Source of the DNA: Bretschneidera sinensis
Taxonomy: Eukaryota; Streptophyta; Magnoliopsida; Brassicales; Akaniaceae
Assembly (NCBI GenBank): GCA_023935145.1
Contig: CM043699.1
Span: forward strand, 141,156,036 to 141,220,035
DNA: 64,000 nt
Direction of reading: 5' to 3'
In this document: in pieces, positions 11,324 to 23,845 of the stretch
How positions within the stretch are numbered: position 1 is the stretch's first letter
Layout: every line of letters starts with the position of its first letter
The notes under the pieces: generated by a model
Seen by the model: the letters and a program-made list of their open reading frames with translations, nothing else
What the model was told of the DNA's origin: nothing
Databases searched by the model: none
Translations under genes and position numbers: made by a program

Positions 11324-11387
11324 CTATAGATTGGATTATAAACATAATGGTTATGCTATAGATTGGATTATAAACATAATGGTTATG
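11324..11387. repeat. Tandem duplication, 32 bp x 2
   Basis: The unit CTATAGATTGGATTATAAAC plus 12 more bases (ending GGTTATG) occurs twice in perfect tandem immediately after the hairpin, inside the hAT-like element. Confidence 0.85.
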
Positions 11388-12401
11388 CTACATTTCTTAA
11401 CTAAAAATTAATATTCTACAGATGCTTTCTTTATGGCAATGTGATGCAAGGTTCCTTCTAAAGAAGAAACTCTCTTCATCTGCTTGATTTTCCTGGATAA
11501 ACCACATTGTAGCAAGCACGGAAAACAACCTAATAAATGTTATAGTTTTTAACGAACAAATATAAAGGCAAAAATAAAAAATCATAATCCCTAAAATCAA
11601 ACTGAACTACTTAAACCCACCAAAAAAACATTCAAATTCAATTCAATCACCGAGTCCAAATATCTATCCATGAACAAATCGAAACCCCTAATAAATTAAT
11701 CCCAATCACAATCCCTAACCTAACCCAGCACATATTCTAGGGTTTCAAACCACTTACAACAAGTTTAAAAAACTAAACTCCAAAAATTATTTAAAAATTA
11801 TAAGAACTGTAGTGAAAAGAGTGAGAATGAGAGATTTTTTTTACCTCAGCTACTTTGAATCTAAAGAGAGGAAAGTAACGAGAGAGAGAGAGTCTCTATT
11901 ATATTGAGAGAGACAGAGAGCAAAAGGAGAATGCAAATATGAGGAAACTAGACCGATGCGGTGGCATGGCCGATGACTGGACCGGTGCGACGGCGACGTC
12001 ATTGGCGGCTGGAGATCGGGAGATAAATTGAGAGATGAGAGAGGTGCGTGTTGGCCGTGCAGTGTTTTTGTGTTTGTGGATTATAAAATTAGTATTAGGG
12101 TTTATTTTATATATATATTAAGATTTTTTTTTAATTTAATAGATATTTTTTTAAATGGGTCATAAACAGGTCATGGGTCATAACTGTGTCAACACGACCC
12201 ATCAACCCGCGACCCATTAATCGTGTCATAAACGTGTCATTCCGGGTTGGCAGGTCAACCCGCAACACGACACGATTATTCCGTGTCATAATCGTGTTGA
12301 CACGATTACGACATGAACCCGATCATACTCAACACTAATACGCTTTATTTCGTGTCGGGTATACGTGTAGTGTCCAAAATTGCCACCCCTATCTATATAT
12401 A

Positions 12402-14467
12402 TGTAATACCCGTATTTGTAAAGTAAGGGTAACGAAGTACTTTAATAAATATGACAAAGAGTTAAAATAATATAGATATTTTGAAATGCAAAAGGTCAAA
12501 TTTTTATAAAAAAAAATTATGGGACGTGGACATCTAGAAAAGAAAAAAAAATATTTATGTGGCAGCAGGTGCACGTCTCCAAAACATGGAAGACTTGGGC
12601 TGGTAAGGCAGCAATTTGGTTGCCAAATTTTCAACAAATTTTTTTCATATAATAGGTAATTGTAATTTACGCAAACGAAATTCTCTTAATTTTTCTTTTA
12701 ATTACACGTTTTCTCTAAACACTTGGGACCCAAAGAAAAGTTGAAAGAGCAAAATTTTGAAGGGATTAACCGCGAAATTTCATAGAGAATCACGAGAAGC
12801 TATCAGAAAAATAGAAGGTAATAACGTAGTGTTTATTTTTAAATTTTTAACATACATGAAATTTTCCAAAATTCAAAGTGGGAATTTTTAAAGGGTGTGG
12901 TTTACGAAGAATTGAAGAAATAATTAGAAATTTAATACAAATATTATGTCAGGTGTTGACGATCTGCAACTGGAGGAAATTTCTGAGAGGAACGAGAAAT
13001 GTAAGGAGGTGATCCACGGGTAGCTTTAAGTGTTGTGTGATGAGTTTGATTTACTTTAATTAATCTAAATAATAAAAAAAAATCTAGTGATAATATTAAA
13101 ATAAATTATTAGCTTATGTTTTGGTGATAGATAAAGATTTGGCTGATGGATATAATAAGAATTTTGGACATGTAGAAAAATTATTAAGAGAGAAATAATA
13201 TTTTTGGAATAATAAGTTGATTTAATAATAAAAGAGATAAGTGAAATTCTTGCTGGGCTATGGTTGGTGTTTTGATACGAATTATGAGAAGATGAAATTT
13301 AATGGATCTTGACAAGCTTGAATGGATGATTTGATGTAATTTGGGATGATATTTAGTGGATCTTGACCAGCTTGAATGGATGATTTGATGTGATTTGGGA
13401 TGAGAGGAATTTAGTGAAATTTTTTTATATAATTTGAGAAAAATCATGAGAGCCAATTTAAATATTTTGAATTCATGTGGTTTTTATATTACTATACATA
13501 TGTATATTTCATATCAATGTTCATATGCATATGCATTAAATAAGAAAATCGAAAGAACAGGGAAGGGGTCAGTCTAATTGAAAAACCGTGACAGCTGGTA
13601 TATGCTGGAAATAAAAGAGACACCGTGACAGCCGGTATATGCTGAAAATAAATCCGTGACAGTCGGGATAAGCTGTAAAGAAAATAACCGGGAGGAGGCC
13701 GGTCTAAAATAATAAAAATATGTCAACATGTGAGAAAATTTTCCCATAATAATAATTCATACATTGCATTTGTTTTAATTATTGCTTGGATTATTGAAAT
13801 GCTGATGTATGGTGTGTTATTGCGAATTTATTTATAGATGAATGAGTCTCACAAAAAGACAGTTATGTTGATAAGAATCATCTAAATGGTGGATTTTATG
13901 ATGTGAACCTCATTACGAGGTAATTATGAGATAATTGATGGTCTTAAGGTGAACCAATAATTACGAGAAATAGATTGATAAAGAATGGATCTTATGACAT
14001 GTGTAGTGATAGTAGAATGCTAGTATCAAGTTGTATGAGATATAAATGATTTAATATTGAAAGACCATTTCTACAAATTGAGTACTTATAGTAAATTTAA
14101 TTCACTGAGCTTGTGAAGCTCATCCCTCATTGTACAATGATTTCAGGTAGCAGACAAGACAAATAGTTTGGTGAGTTGAAGTTTAGAAGAAATCATTTTC
14201 TGTAAGTCAAATACATGTCAACATCCTCAGACTAATGAGAAAAGAAATTAAAAATTTATTTGTAAATATTCATGCATTTTATGTTGTATATAATGTTTAA
14301 AGATTAGATTGATGTAACTCTCCTGTTGAGGGTTGAGGGTTGAGGATTGATGTAAAATTTTCTATTGGTGTTATTTATTTTTATTGTTGCATATATGTAT
14401 CGTGCTGGGATTTTCAAAATGTGATGACACCGTCTCGAGGGTGGCCAACCCGGGATGGGCCGTTACA
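12402..14467. mobile_element. Gypsy-type solo LTR (2.07 kb) with 5-bp target duplication
   Basis: It begins TGTAATACCCGTATTTG and ends GGGCCGTTACA, a TG...CA unit of 2066 bases. It is flanked by ATATA at 12397-12401 and 14468-14472. It contains three spaced copies of a CCGTGACAG(C/T)(C/T)GGTATA-like motif (13588-13675), familiar from long LTRs of plant chromovirus (Tekay/Del-like) gypsy elements. There is no coding region, primer-binding site or polypurine tract, so it is a solo LTR left by LTR-LTR recombination. Joining its flanks restores the copia B LTR sequence as seen in the 3' LTR. Confidence 0.75.
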
Positions 14468-14472
14468 ATATA

Positions 14473-14535
14473 TGATTGTTGAATTGTATTCAGAAATCAA
14501 TAATACATAATTCTTTTCAATTCTTTTTGTTAACA
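14473..14535 (+). repeat. Copia B 5' LTR, last part
   Basis: It resumes with TGATTGTTGAATTGTATTCAG and ends TTTTTGTTAACA at 14535, matching the end of the 3' LTR. The primer-binding site follows directly. Confidence 0.85.
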
Positions 14536-14689
14536 TGGTATCAGAGCTTTAGGGTTTTTTTTTTTTGGAAATTCCAAAGCCTTTATCGCTTCATCTGTTT
14601 TGGCCTTCATAGCCAACTATACCTCTGGCCTTTATCGCCAACTTTTTCTTCCCTCTAATATTGCCTTCTTCTCCATCATTAACCCACCA

Positions 14690-17600
14690 TTGCTGAAAAC
14701 ACCACCCTGTCCACAGAAGCTCTTAATCATCCGATTTCAGGTGATTTGCAGAATATTCAAGCAGCATACAGGCTGAATGGAAAGAATTATCTAAAGTAGT
14801 CCCAATTTATCCTCACGTATTTGAAGGGAAAGGAAAAAATAAGTCATCTTCTGGGCACAGGACTGAAGGAGGGAGATCCAAATTTGCAGCGTGGGATGAA
14901 GCAGATTCCATGATTATGTTTTGGTTATGGAATTCCATAACTCTTGAAATCAGCGACACCTGCATGTTCCTATCTACGACAAAGGAAATTTGGGATGCTA
15001 TTCGACAGACGTATTCGAAAGCTCGTGATGCGGCTCAGGTGTACGAGATCAAAGTTAAGAATGTTGAAATGAAACAAGACAGCAAAACTGTCACCGAGTA
15101 CGCAAAAGCTCTTAAGAATCTATGGCAAGAGCTAGACCATTATCGTTGTTTCGAGACCAAATATCCAAAAGATGCAATAATCTTGAAGAATTTCATCGAA
15201 AAAGATCAAGTTTATGACTTTCTTGCAGGACTTAATGCTGAACTTGATCAAGTAAGGGTGCAGATAATCGGCAAAGAAGATATACCCTCTCTGAACGAAA
15301 TCATCTCTCTGATTCGGGCAGAGGAGAGTCGAAGAGGAGTGATACTCGAACCCCAAGCTCCTGAAGGTTCTGCTATGGCGACAAAAACAAACGTGAAGAC
15401 GGATAAAAAGGCAAATCTATCTCAATCCTTGAACCCGGATAGCCGGGATACTCTCTGGTGCACTTATTGTAAGAAATTGAGACACACCAGAGAGAAGTGC
15501 TGGAAATTGAATGGAAAACCACTGAGTAAGGAGCGGGGATACCAAGGAGAACAACAACGTAATATGGGACAGCAGCGAAACCAATCCTATTTCACCATGA
15601 ATCAACCAGGTTCAGACCAGTGTATGCTTAATATAGAGGAGGTAGAGAAGCTAAGGGGACTTCTGGGATCATTGAAAAAACCTAGTGGTTCATGCTCTCT
15701 TGCATTCTCAGGTAAGTTCTCATTTTCTCAAGGACTAAATGTCTCAGATAAAACTATCAGGAATTTATGGGTCATCGACTCAGGAGCCACAAACCATATG
15801 ACTCATTCTTCACTAAATTTTAGCACCTACTTTCTATGTCCTAGCAATCGAAAAATAACAGTTGCTGATGGTTCTTTAACTATTGTAGCTGGTCTAGGAG
15901 ATATTCATATCAGTCATTCTCTTACTTTAAAAAATGTTCTTCATGTCCCAAAGTTGTCCACCAACTTAATATCCATTAAAAAACTCACACATGATATGAA
16001 TTGTAATGTACTTTTCAATCCTTCTCAATGTGTTTTTTAGGACCATATTTCGGAGAAAAAGATTGGACTTGCTAAGGAGAGAAACAGGCTCTACTATCTT
16101 GACGAACTAAGCAAGTCACATATGGTCAAGAATAATTTGTCTCTGTCATTTCTATCATCATCCAATAAAGACACCATTTACTTCCACTATTTTAGACTAG
16201 GGCATCCATCTTTTGGAATCTTGAAAACTATGTTTCCAACTTTGTTTAGAGGTCTAGGTGTTGAACAATTTCATTGTGATGTATGTGAGTTTGTGAAGCA
16301 CAAACGTGTACCTTTTCCAATCAGCAATAATAAAAGCTCAGTTCCGTTTTATTTTATTCACAGTGACATATGGGGACCCTCTACGGTTCCAAATATGTCT
16401 TATTCTCGTTTGTTTGTCTCTTTCATTGATAATTGTACTAGAGTTTCTTGGATCTTTATTCTTAAACATAAATCAGATGTAAGCAGTGTACTCCCAAACT
16501 TCCACAACATGATTCAAACCCAATTTGGGGTAAAAATCAAAAGATTCCCATCAGACAATGCAAGAGATTATTTTAATCAAGTTCTATCTCCATATTTTCA
16601 AAAGGAGGGAATCATCCATGAATACTCTTGCGTTAATACTCCACAACAAAATGGAGTGGCAGAGAGGAAAAATGGTCACTTGCTAGCCATAACCTGAGCC
16701 TTTCTCTTTCACCATAATGTTCCAAAACACTATTGGGGGGAAGCCGTACTCATAGCTGCTTATATGATTAATCGTCTACCTTCTCGGGTGCTAGGGTTTA
16801 AGTCACCAATGGAAACAATGTCCCAATTCTATCCCGACCTTCGTACAACAAATAACCTTACTCCAAGAATCTTCGGCTGCACTGCCTTTGTCCATGTTCA
16901 TAGTCGAAACAGAGGAAAATTAGATCCAAGGGCTCTTAAGTGTGTGTTTGTAGGTTATTCGTCAACCCAGAAAGGATACAAATGCTACCATCCACCTACA
17001 TATAAATTCTTTTTCTCCATAGATGTCACTTTTGATGAAACAAAACCATACTTTAATCAACCTTATCTTCAAGAGTCTTCATTTAGTGAAGATAAGGATA
17101 GAGATCCGTTTCTACTCGATCTACCTATTCGTGAGTCAGTTGTGTCCACCGGATCAGCCCCAACTAATCTAATTCTAATCGAACCAGCTTCAACTGACCT
17201 ACCTGTATCGATCGAACCATTCCAGCTGGTGTCAACACCCACACCTGCCCACACTGGACCAATGATAGAGCATAATGGCTCTATGCGATTTGTGCAGGCT
17301 TATTCAAGGAGAAGAGACTCGGATCCTAATCCCATGCAAGTCCAAGCTTCAACTCCTAATCCTGAGAATGAGGTAAATACAATTTTTGACCAATCTCAAT
17401 TAACACCAGACCATGATCCCCATATTACTATTAGGAAAGGCACAAAAGAATGCACAAAACACCCATTGTATCCTTTGGCAAAATTTGTCTCTTTTGATAA
17501 ATTATCACCCTCACATAGGACCTTTCTAATCAGTCTAAACTCTATTCATATTCCTGATACTTTATCTAAGGCATTATCTAATGAGAATTGGAGAAATGCC

Positions 17601-19070
17601 ATGAGTGAAGAAATGTAGGCACTAGAGAAGAACCGGACGTGGAAAATAGTTGACTTACCACCTGGAAAGAAGGTTGTGGGCTGCAAGTGGGTGTTTACCG
17701 TAAAATACAATTCAGATGGCTCTCTTGAATGATACAAAGCCAAACTCGTGGTGAAAGGATACATGCAGGCCTATGGTGTGGACTATAAAAAGATATTTGC
17801 TCCAGTAGAAAAGATGAACACGGTGAGAGTTGGGTTGTCAGTAGCTGCTAATTTCAACTGGTATTTGGAGTAATTTGATGTAAAAAATGTCTTTCTTCAT
17901 GGCGAATTAGAAGAGGAGATATACATGGACATTCCTCCAGGATATGAGTAGCAACTGAGAGGCAACAAAGTCTGTAAGCTAAGGAAGGCGCTCTACGGCC
18001 TAAAACAATCTCCATGAGCTTGGTTTGGAAGATTCACCAAAGTGATGCTAGCCACCAGATACAAGCAAAGTCAGAGAGATCATACATTCTTCATAAAACA
18101 CTCAGATGCAAGGGGATTAACTGCCCTTTTGGTGTACATCGATGACATAATAGTCATTAGAAACGATGAGAATGAGAAGAAAGCTCGACGAAGATATCTT
18201 ATTAGTGAATTTGATATAAAAGAACTTGGGAGGTTGAAATACTTTCTAGGAATTGAAGTAGCTCATTCTAGAGAAGAAATCTTTATCTCATAATAGAAAT
18301 ATGTGACTGATCTCCTTAAGGAAACAAGAAAGTCGGCATGTAAACCAATTTCCATATCGATTGAACAAAATCATAGACTTGGAGAAGCAAAAGATGATTT
18401 AGCCATGGATAAGGAGAGGTACCAGAGACTGGTTGGGAAGCTCATATACCTTACCCACACAAGGCCAGACATTGCTTATGCTGTGAGTGTTGTCAGCCAA
18501 TTTATGCACAGCCCGAGAGAAGTTCATCTACAAGCTGTCCATCGCATACTACATTATCTAAAGGCTAACCCAGGACAAGGGATTCTATTTAAAAGAAACA
18601 CGGGGTTAGTCCTTGAGGAGTATACATATGCTGATTATGCAGGTTCACCGGTTGATAGAAGGTCCATGATAGGCTATTGCATTTTCCTAGGAGGCAATCT
18701 TGTAACATGGAGGAGTAAGAAGCAGAATGTAGTGGCAAGATCAATCGCTGAAGCAGAGTTTAGAGTGATGACACAAAGAGATTGTGAATTACTGTGGCTC
18801 AAAATAATTCTGGAAGACTTAAAGATTAAGTAGGATCGACCTATAAGGCTATTTTGTGACAACATGTCGGCTATCAACATCATTCATAATCCCATTCAGC
18901 ATGACCAGACAAAGTATATTGAGGTAGATAGACATTTCATAAAAGAGAAGCTGGATAGCGAATTAATCTGCACATTATATGTCCCAACAAACAATCAACT
19001 TGCTGATGTACTTACAAAAGAACTTAACAGTGAAACATTCTAACGACTTATTAGCAAGCTGGGAATGAAG
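14690..19070 (+). pseudogene. Copia B gag-pol, one frameshift and eleven in-frame stops
   Basis: From 14910 to the polypurine tract all domains stay in a single frame with no net indel. They are gag (14910-15460), zinc knuckle CTYCKKLRHTREKC (the usual Gly before His is Arg), protease WVIDSGATNHMT near 15770, integrase with HSDIWGPS, FPSDNARDY and TPQQNGVAERKN (16340-16690), RT with VYIDDIIVI near 18135, and RNase H up to about 19060. The frame is broken only by stops, at 16038, 16695, 17616, 17730, 17871, 17949, 18015, 18291, 18294, 18831 and 19041. In gag there is one more stop near 14797 and a one-base frameshift near 14885. The start codon position before AENTTLSTEAL near 14689 reads ATT. 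The element is dead, but by point mutation only. Confidence 0.9.
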
Positions 19071-19098
19071 GGTGCATATTCACCAACTTGAGGGGGAG

Positions 19099-19286
19099 TG
19101 TTGAGAGTCCTAATTAGGTTTCATATTATGTGTCATAGTAAGTTTCCTAAATCTTATATCTATCTTATCTAGTTATGTCTCTTAGTCCTATTAGGTTTGA
19201 TATTCATAAGTCTATATATATGATTGTTGAATTGTATTCAGAAAATCAATAATACATAATTCTTTTCAATTATTTTTGTTAAAACA
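19099..19286 (+). repeat. Copia B 3' LTR
   Basis: It starts TGTTGAGAGTCCTAATTAGG directly after the polypurine tract and ends TTTTTGTTAAAACA. It is 188 bases long and uninterrupted, and serves as the reference for the nested insertions in the 5' LTR. Confidence 0.85.
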
Positions 19287-20084
19287 TAGTGTAAAAAGGT
19301 TGAACTATGCAAAAATGATATGTAAAATAATTAGCTGTGGACTATTGCTAGGAATCCAAGAAATACTATAAAAAAATTTCTTCTCATAATGATTTGCATT
19401 TTTCTACAGATTATAACCTTTTTAAAGGTATGTTACAACCAGTAGTTAACAAAATTACTGGAAGTACATGCACATATAAGTTCATACAATTGTTGCAAAA
19501 TAATGAGAATGGAAAACATCAGGTGCTACCCTCTTATAATGCAATTATGAATGGTCAAAAAGTTAACAAAATTCTTTCCTTTTTTATGTAATTTATAAAA
19601 TTAAAATGACTACCACTTGCATAATTGATAAGCTTACAGTCCTAAAAAATGGTACTCTTACAGTAAATATCAAAGGTCCTTTACAAAACTGATACACCCG
19701 ATACACCCTTTAGGTATCTAATACTGAAAAAACATGGATAGCAAAAACAAATGGTATCTATTAATGCAACTTAATTGGTGCCTTATCCACCAAATGAAAT
19801 CATATACTTCTTCCAGATAAGAACAAAATCATATCAATAATCATTTTAATTGATAAACTAAACCAATTTTGTCTTCATCATTATTGCAATATGCTTAAGC
19901 GTGAGTGCTACTAAAGATTCGACGCATATTACACTTAGTGTTTAACATGGCAAGATGCGAGATATACACTTTGTACTGAGAAAGAATTCCCAACCCCCAA
20001 ATGAGACAGGCACCCTTAAGGTTCAAGTATCCCTTCTACACTAGCTTAGTGTCACATTCATTGCATTGACTCCTCTTTAGAGGG
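19287..20084. other. Intergenic, nothing recognised
   Basis: About 0.8 kb of AT-rich sequence between copia B and the truncated 5' edge of copia C. No coding or repeat structure that I can name. Confidence 0.4.
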
Positions 20085-23000
20085 ACTACACCTACTCTTA
20101 CTCAAGCTACTCTGGAGCAATCTTATGGTAGTCCAGGAACTGTGGCTTATGCTGCCCAAGGAGGCGGACCGCCTATGCATTCTAAAAACTTGCAATGTTT
20201 TTGTTGTAAGGAATATGGGCATATTGCTGCCAATTGTCCCAAGAAATACTGCTCTTATTGTAAGAAGAAGGGTCACATCATCAAAGAATGTTGTCTCCAC
20301 CCACAGAATCGTCAGGCTCAAGCATTTCAGACTTTTGTTATTGTACCCTCCGCAGCTCCTAGCTCTTTTTCAGGTGTCTCCCCAGTTCCGGCACCTCTTG
20401 CAGTGAATTACTGTACACCCGAAATGGTGCAACAGATGCTAATTTTAGCATTATCTGCAATGAGGTTTCAAGGTAAAAATTCTACCAAACTCTGGTACGT
20501 AGACTCGAGGGTCTCTAATCACATGACGAATACTCCAACCGATCTGTTTCATGTTCGGCCCTATGTTGATCCATCTGCCATTCAGACTACCAATGACAGT
20601 TCTTTACTAAACGCTGCTGTCGGAGATACCTCTTCTAAATTCACTGATGTGTTTCTTGCTCCTCAACTTTCCACAAATCTTATTTATGTTGGTCAATTAG
20701 TTGATAACAATTGTGCCGTTAATTTTTCTGGTGATGGTTGTGTTGTACAGGACTAGGTAACGGGAGAGCTGATCGCGAAGGGACCTAAAGTGGGGCGCTT
20801 GTTTCCACTATTTTTATCTGTCCTAACAATTTCTCCAGTTTCTTCTATTAAGTCTTTTGCTTGCAATAATGTTTCAAATATGAGTATGGTATGACATCGT
20901 TGTTTAGGCCATCCCAATACTCAGATCTTATCTCATGTATTGCACTCTGGTTTTCTTGATAATGAAGAACGTTCTTCTTTATCTCTTAAGTGTGATTCTT
21001 GCAAACTTGGTAAAAGCAAAATTCTTCCCTTTCCTTTACATGCTAGTAGAGCTTCTCACTAATTTGATCTTATCCATAGTGATGTTTGGTGATCTTCTCC
21101 AGTTAGTTCACATGAAAATTTTAAATATTATGTGACTTTCATTGATGATTATAGCAGATTCATTTGGGTTTATTTTCTTCGCTCAAAATCTGAGGTTTTT
21201 TGTACTTTCACTAAGTTTTTAGAGCACATTGACAATCAATTTTATGCGACTATTAAGATATTACGCACAGATTCTGGTGGTGAATATTTGTCTACTGAGT
21301 TTCAGGCATTCTTGGCTTCTAAAGGTATTATTCATCAACGTTCATGTCCTGCTACTCCCCAAAAAATGGAGTAGCCGAACGCAAAAATTGTCATCTTCTT
21401 GTTGTGGTATGTACTCTCTTGTTAGAATCATCCATTCCATCCATGTTCTGGGTTGAGGCTCTGAAAACTGCTACTCACTTGATTAATCATTTACCTTCCC
21501 AAATCTTACACATGGAGTCCCTTTATTTTCGCTTGTTTGCTAAACAACCTAGTTATGATAATCTCCGTATCTTTGTTGTGTATGTTTTGTCCATTTACCT
21601 CCCCATGAGTGACATAAATTGTTTGCTCAATCTGTTAGATGTGCATTCTTGAGATATAATGTGTGTCAAAAGGGATTTGTTTGCTATAATCCTACCTTAC
21701 ATCGTACACACATTGCTAGGAATGTTATTTTCTTTAAAAATCAACATTTCTTTCCTGCGTTCTCTGAGCGCTCTTCTTCTACTGTGGTCCTCCTCTCATT
21801 TGAGCAAAAATTTTCAGATCTTCATCAAGTCAGCTCTCACTTTAAACCAGGTATTGTGTATATGAGACGCTCCTACCTACAGTCTCTTCCGATGGCTCAA
21901 CCGATATCTAATCCTACCATGCTCCAGTCAGTTGCAGCACCTTCAGAACACTTGGTACATCGCTCTTCTCGAATATCTTTACCTACAGATAGGTATGGGT
22001 GGTTTGTTTCTGCTCTTACTGCTGCATTGTCCATTTTTGATATTCCCACATACTATCAAGCATGATTGTTGGTGACAAGCTATGTATGAAGAAAATGATG
22101 CTCTAGAGGCCAATCAAACCTGGGACATTGCACCTTGTCCTTCCACTATAGTCCCTCTAGGTTGCAAATGGGTTTACTCTGTCAAGGTTCGATCTGATGG
22201 AAGTTGGATCTTTATAAAGCTCGGCTTGTTGCACTTGGAAATAATCAGGAATATGGTGTCAATTATGAAGAAACCTTTGCTCATGTGGCTAAGATGACCA
22301 CTGTTCGTACGATTCTAACTCTTGCTACTTCCAATGATTGGCTACTATATCAGATGGATGTCAAGAATGCTTTTCTTCATGGGGATCTTAAAGAGTGTAT
22401 TTATATGACACCACCCCCGGGATTGTTTCCCTCTCCAAACTCACATGTGTGTAAGCTTCGTCATTCCCTTTATGGTTTCAAACAAGCTCCAAAGGCCTGG
22501 TTTGATAAATTTCGAACTAATTTATTACAATTCTCATTCAAGCATAGCAACTATGACACTTCCTTGTTTCTTCGAAAATCAGACATGGGTATTGTTATTC
22601 TTTTGGTTTATGTTGATGATATTGTGATTACTGGTTCCAATTCTGTTTTACTTGGCCAGCTCAAGACTCATTTCTCTAAGTCATTTCATATGAAAGATCT
22701 TGGGTCTCTTACATATTTTCTCGGTCTTGAGGTGCATCGTAGTCCGTCTAGTATTTCACTCAATCAACATAAGTATGCTAGTGACCTGGTGGCTACAGCT
22801 GGCCTACAGAAGGCCACTTCTGTTGATACTCTCATGGAATTGAATGTCAAGCTTCGCAAATAGGAGGGTGATTTACTTGCTGATCCTAGTTTATATCGAA
22901 AGTTGGTGGGCAGTCTTGTTTACCTCACCATTACTAGACCAGACATTTCCTTTGCAGTACAACAAGTCAGCCAATTTCTTCAGACCCCTTGTCACCTTCA

Positions 23001-23565
23001 TTTGGTTGCTGTCCGTAAGATCATACGCTATGTTCGGGGCACTTCTGCCCGTGGCTTATTCTTTCCGGCAGGCAATTCTCCTCGACTTACTGCTTATAGT
23101 GATGCTGATTAGGCTGGTTGTGTTGATACACGTCGCTCCATTACTGGTTGGTGTGTGCTCTTAGGTGATGCATTGATCTCATGGAAGAGTAAGAAGTGAG
23201 ACAAAGTTTCTAAGTCATCTACAGAATCTGAGTATCGGGCGATATATCTTGCTTGTTCCGAAATTATTTGGCTTCGAGGTTTGCTTGCTGAGCTAGATTT
23301 TTCTGAGACTGATCCTACACCTCTATATGCTAATAATACAAGTGTTATTCATATCACGACCAATCTTGTCTATCATGAGCGCACAAAGCATATTGAAGTC
23401 GACTGTCACTCTATCCATGAAGCACTTGAAGCTTGTGTTATCACTCTTCCACATGTTTCCACTGAACTACAAATTTCTGATATCTTCACCAAAGCTCTCA
23501 CTCACCATCGACATTGCTTCTTAAGCAGCAAATTGATGCTTGTTGATCAACCTGCATCAATTTGA
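20085..23565 (+). pseudogene. Copia C gag-pol remnant
   Basis: Two CCHC knuckles, CFCCKEYGHIAANC and CSYCKKKGHIIKEC, lie near 20197-20290. The protease reads WYVDSRVSNHMT, so the active-site Gly is Arg. A TAG at 20754 stands where copia F has CAG. Integrase (21130-21640) has a one-base loss in the run before NGVAERKN near 21362, and later frame changes near 21620 and 22203. RT (22204-22860) keeps YVDDIVITGSN. RNase H (22900-23565) has stops at 22861, 23110 and 23197. No part could yield a full polyprotein. Confidence 0.88.
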
Positions 23566-23572
23566 GGGGGGC

Positions 23573-23845
23573 TGTCAATGGATGGCAAAGTCCATATTCT
23601 TTCCTTAAATTAGGGTCACCAACTATTCCACTTCACCCACACTTGCCATATATTCATCCCTGTTTTAAGGCTTACTTTAGGTTATGTTTCCTTCCTTGTT
23701 TAAGCCTTACTTTATGCCATGTTTCCTTTAACAACCTATATATACTCTTAATTGTATTCTCAATAATAAGAACTTAGGTAAGCATTTGTACAATCTCTTT
23801 ACTCTCTTCAATTCTCACATCTCTTTACTCTCTTATATTCTAACA
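23573..23845 (+). repeat. Copia C 3' LTR
   Basis: It starts TGTCAATGGATGGCAAAGTC after the polypurine tract and ends TATATTCTAACA. It is 273 bases long. The same LTR family lies at 44480-44781 in minus orientation (copia F). Confidence 0.85.

Larger units (their letters stand above)
9683..12391. mobile_element. hAT-superfamily-like DNA transposon (2.7 kb) with perfect 8-bp target duplication
   Basis: The left terminus is TAGATATGGCAATTC and the right terminus, read inward on the minus strand, is TAGGGGTGGCAATTTTGG, a terminal inverted repeat of about 15 bases. It is flanked by TCTATATA at 9675-9682 and at 12392-12399, an exact 8-bp duplication, the hallmark of hAT elements. Both ends are packed with subterminal CGTGTCGTG/ACGACAC and AACCCGTTTAATAAACGGGT-type motifs. 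There is no complete transposase, only a possible 5' leader and a last-exon-like piece, so it is probably an internally deleted derivative. Confidence 0.85.
9479..19286 (+). mobile_element. Ty1/copia retrotransposon B, full length, with two nested insertions in its 5' LTR
   Basis: It has a 5' LTR (9479-9682 plus 14473-14535), a primer-binding site TGGTATCAGAGC at 14536, gag-pol 14690-19070, a polypurine tract TTGAGGGGGAG ending at 19098, and a 3' LTR 19099-19286. Removing the hAT-like element, the solo LTR and one copy of each target duplication leaves about 5.0 kb, the usual copia size. The 3' LTR supplies the uninterrupted sequence (AAGTCTATATATATGATTG) that shows both nested insertions are later events. 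Its own flanks (GTATT left, TAGTG right) do not form a clear target duplication. Confidence 0.9.
20085..23845 (+). mobile_element. Ty1/copia retrotransposon C, 5'-truncated
   Basis: It starts abruptly at about 20085 inside gag (in the sequence matching copia F near 43530) and runs through zinc knuckles, protease, integrase, RT and RNase H to a polypurine tract (TTTGAGGGGGGC) and a 3' LTR at 23573-23845. The 5' LTR, primer-binding site and first half of gag are absent. The overlap with copia F (42375-43530 minus) is highly similar, so both belong to one family. Confidence 0.88.

Noticed and set aside
12389..12637. 82-residue minus-strand frame at the start of the gypsy-type LTR
   Set aside because: It crosses the boundary between the hAT duplication and the solo LTR and has no protein character.
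19287..20084. A search for the missing 5' half of copia C
   Set aside because: No LTR, primer-binding site or gag start is found here, so the truncation appears real and not an inserted gap.
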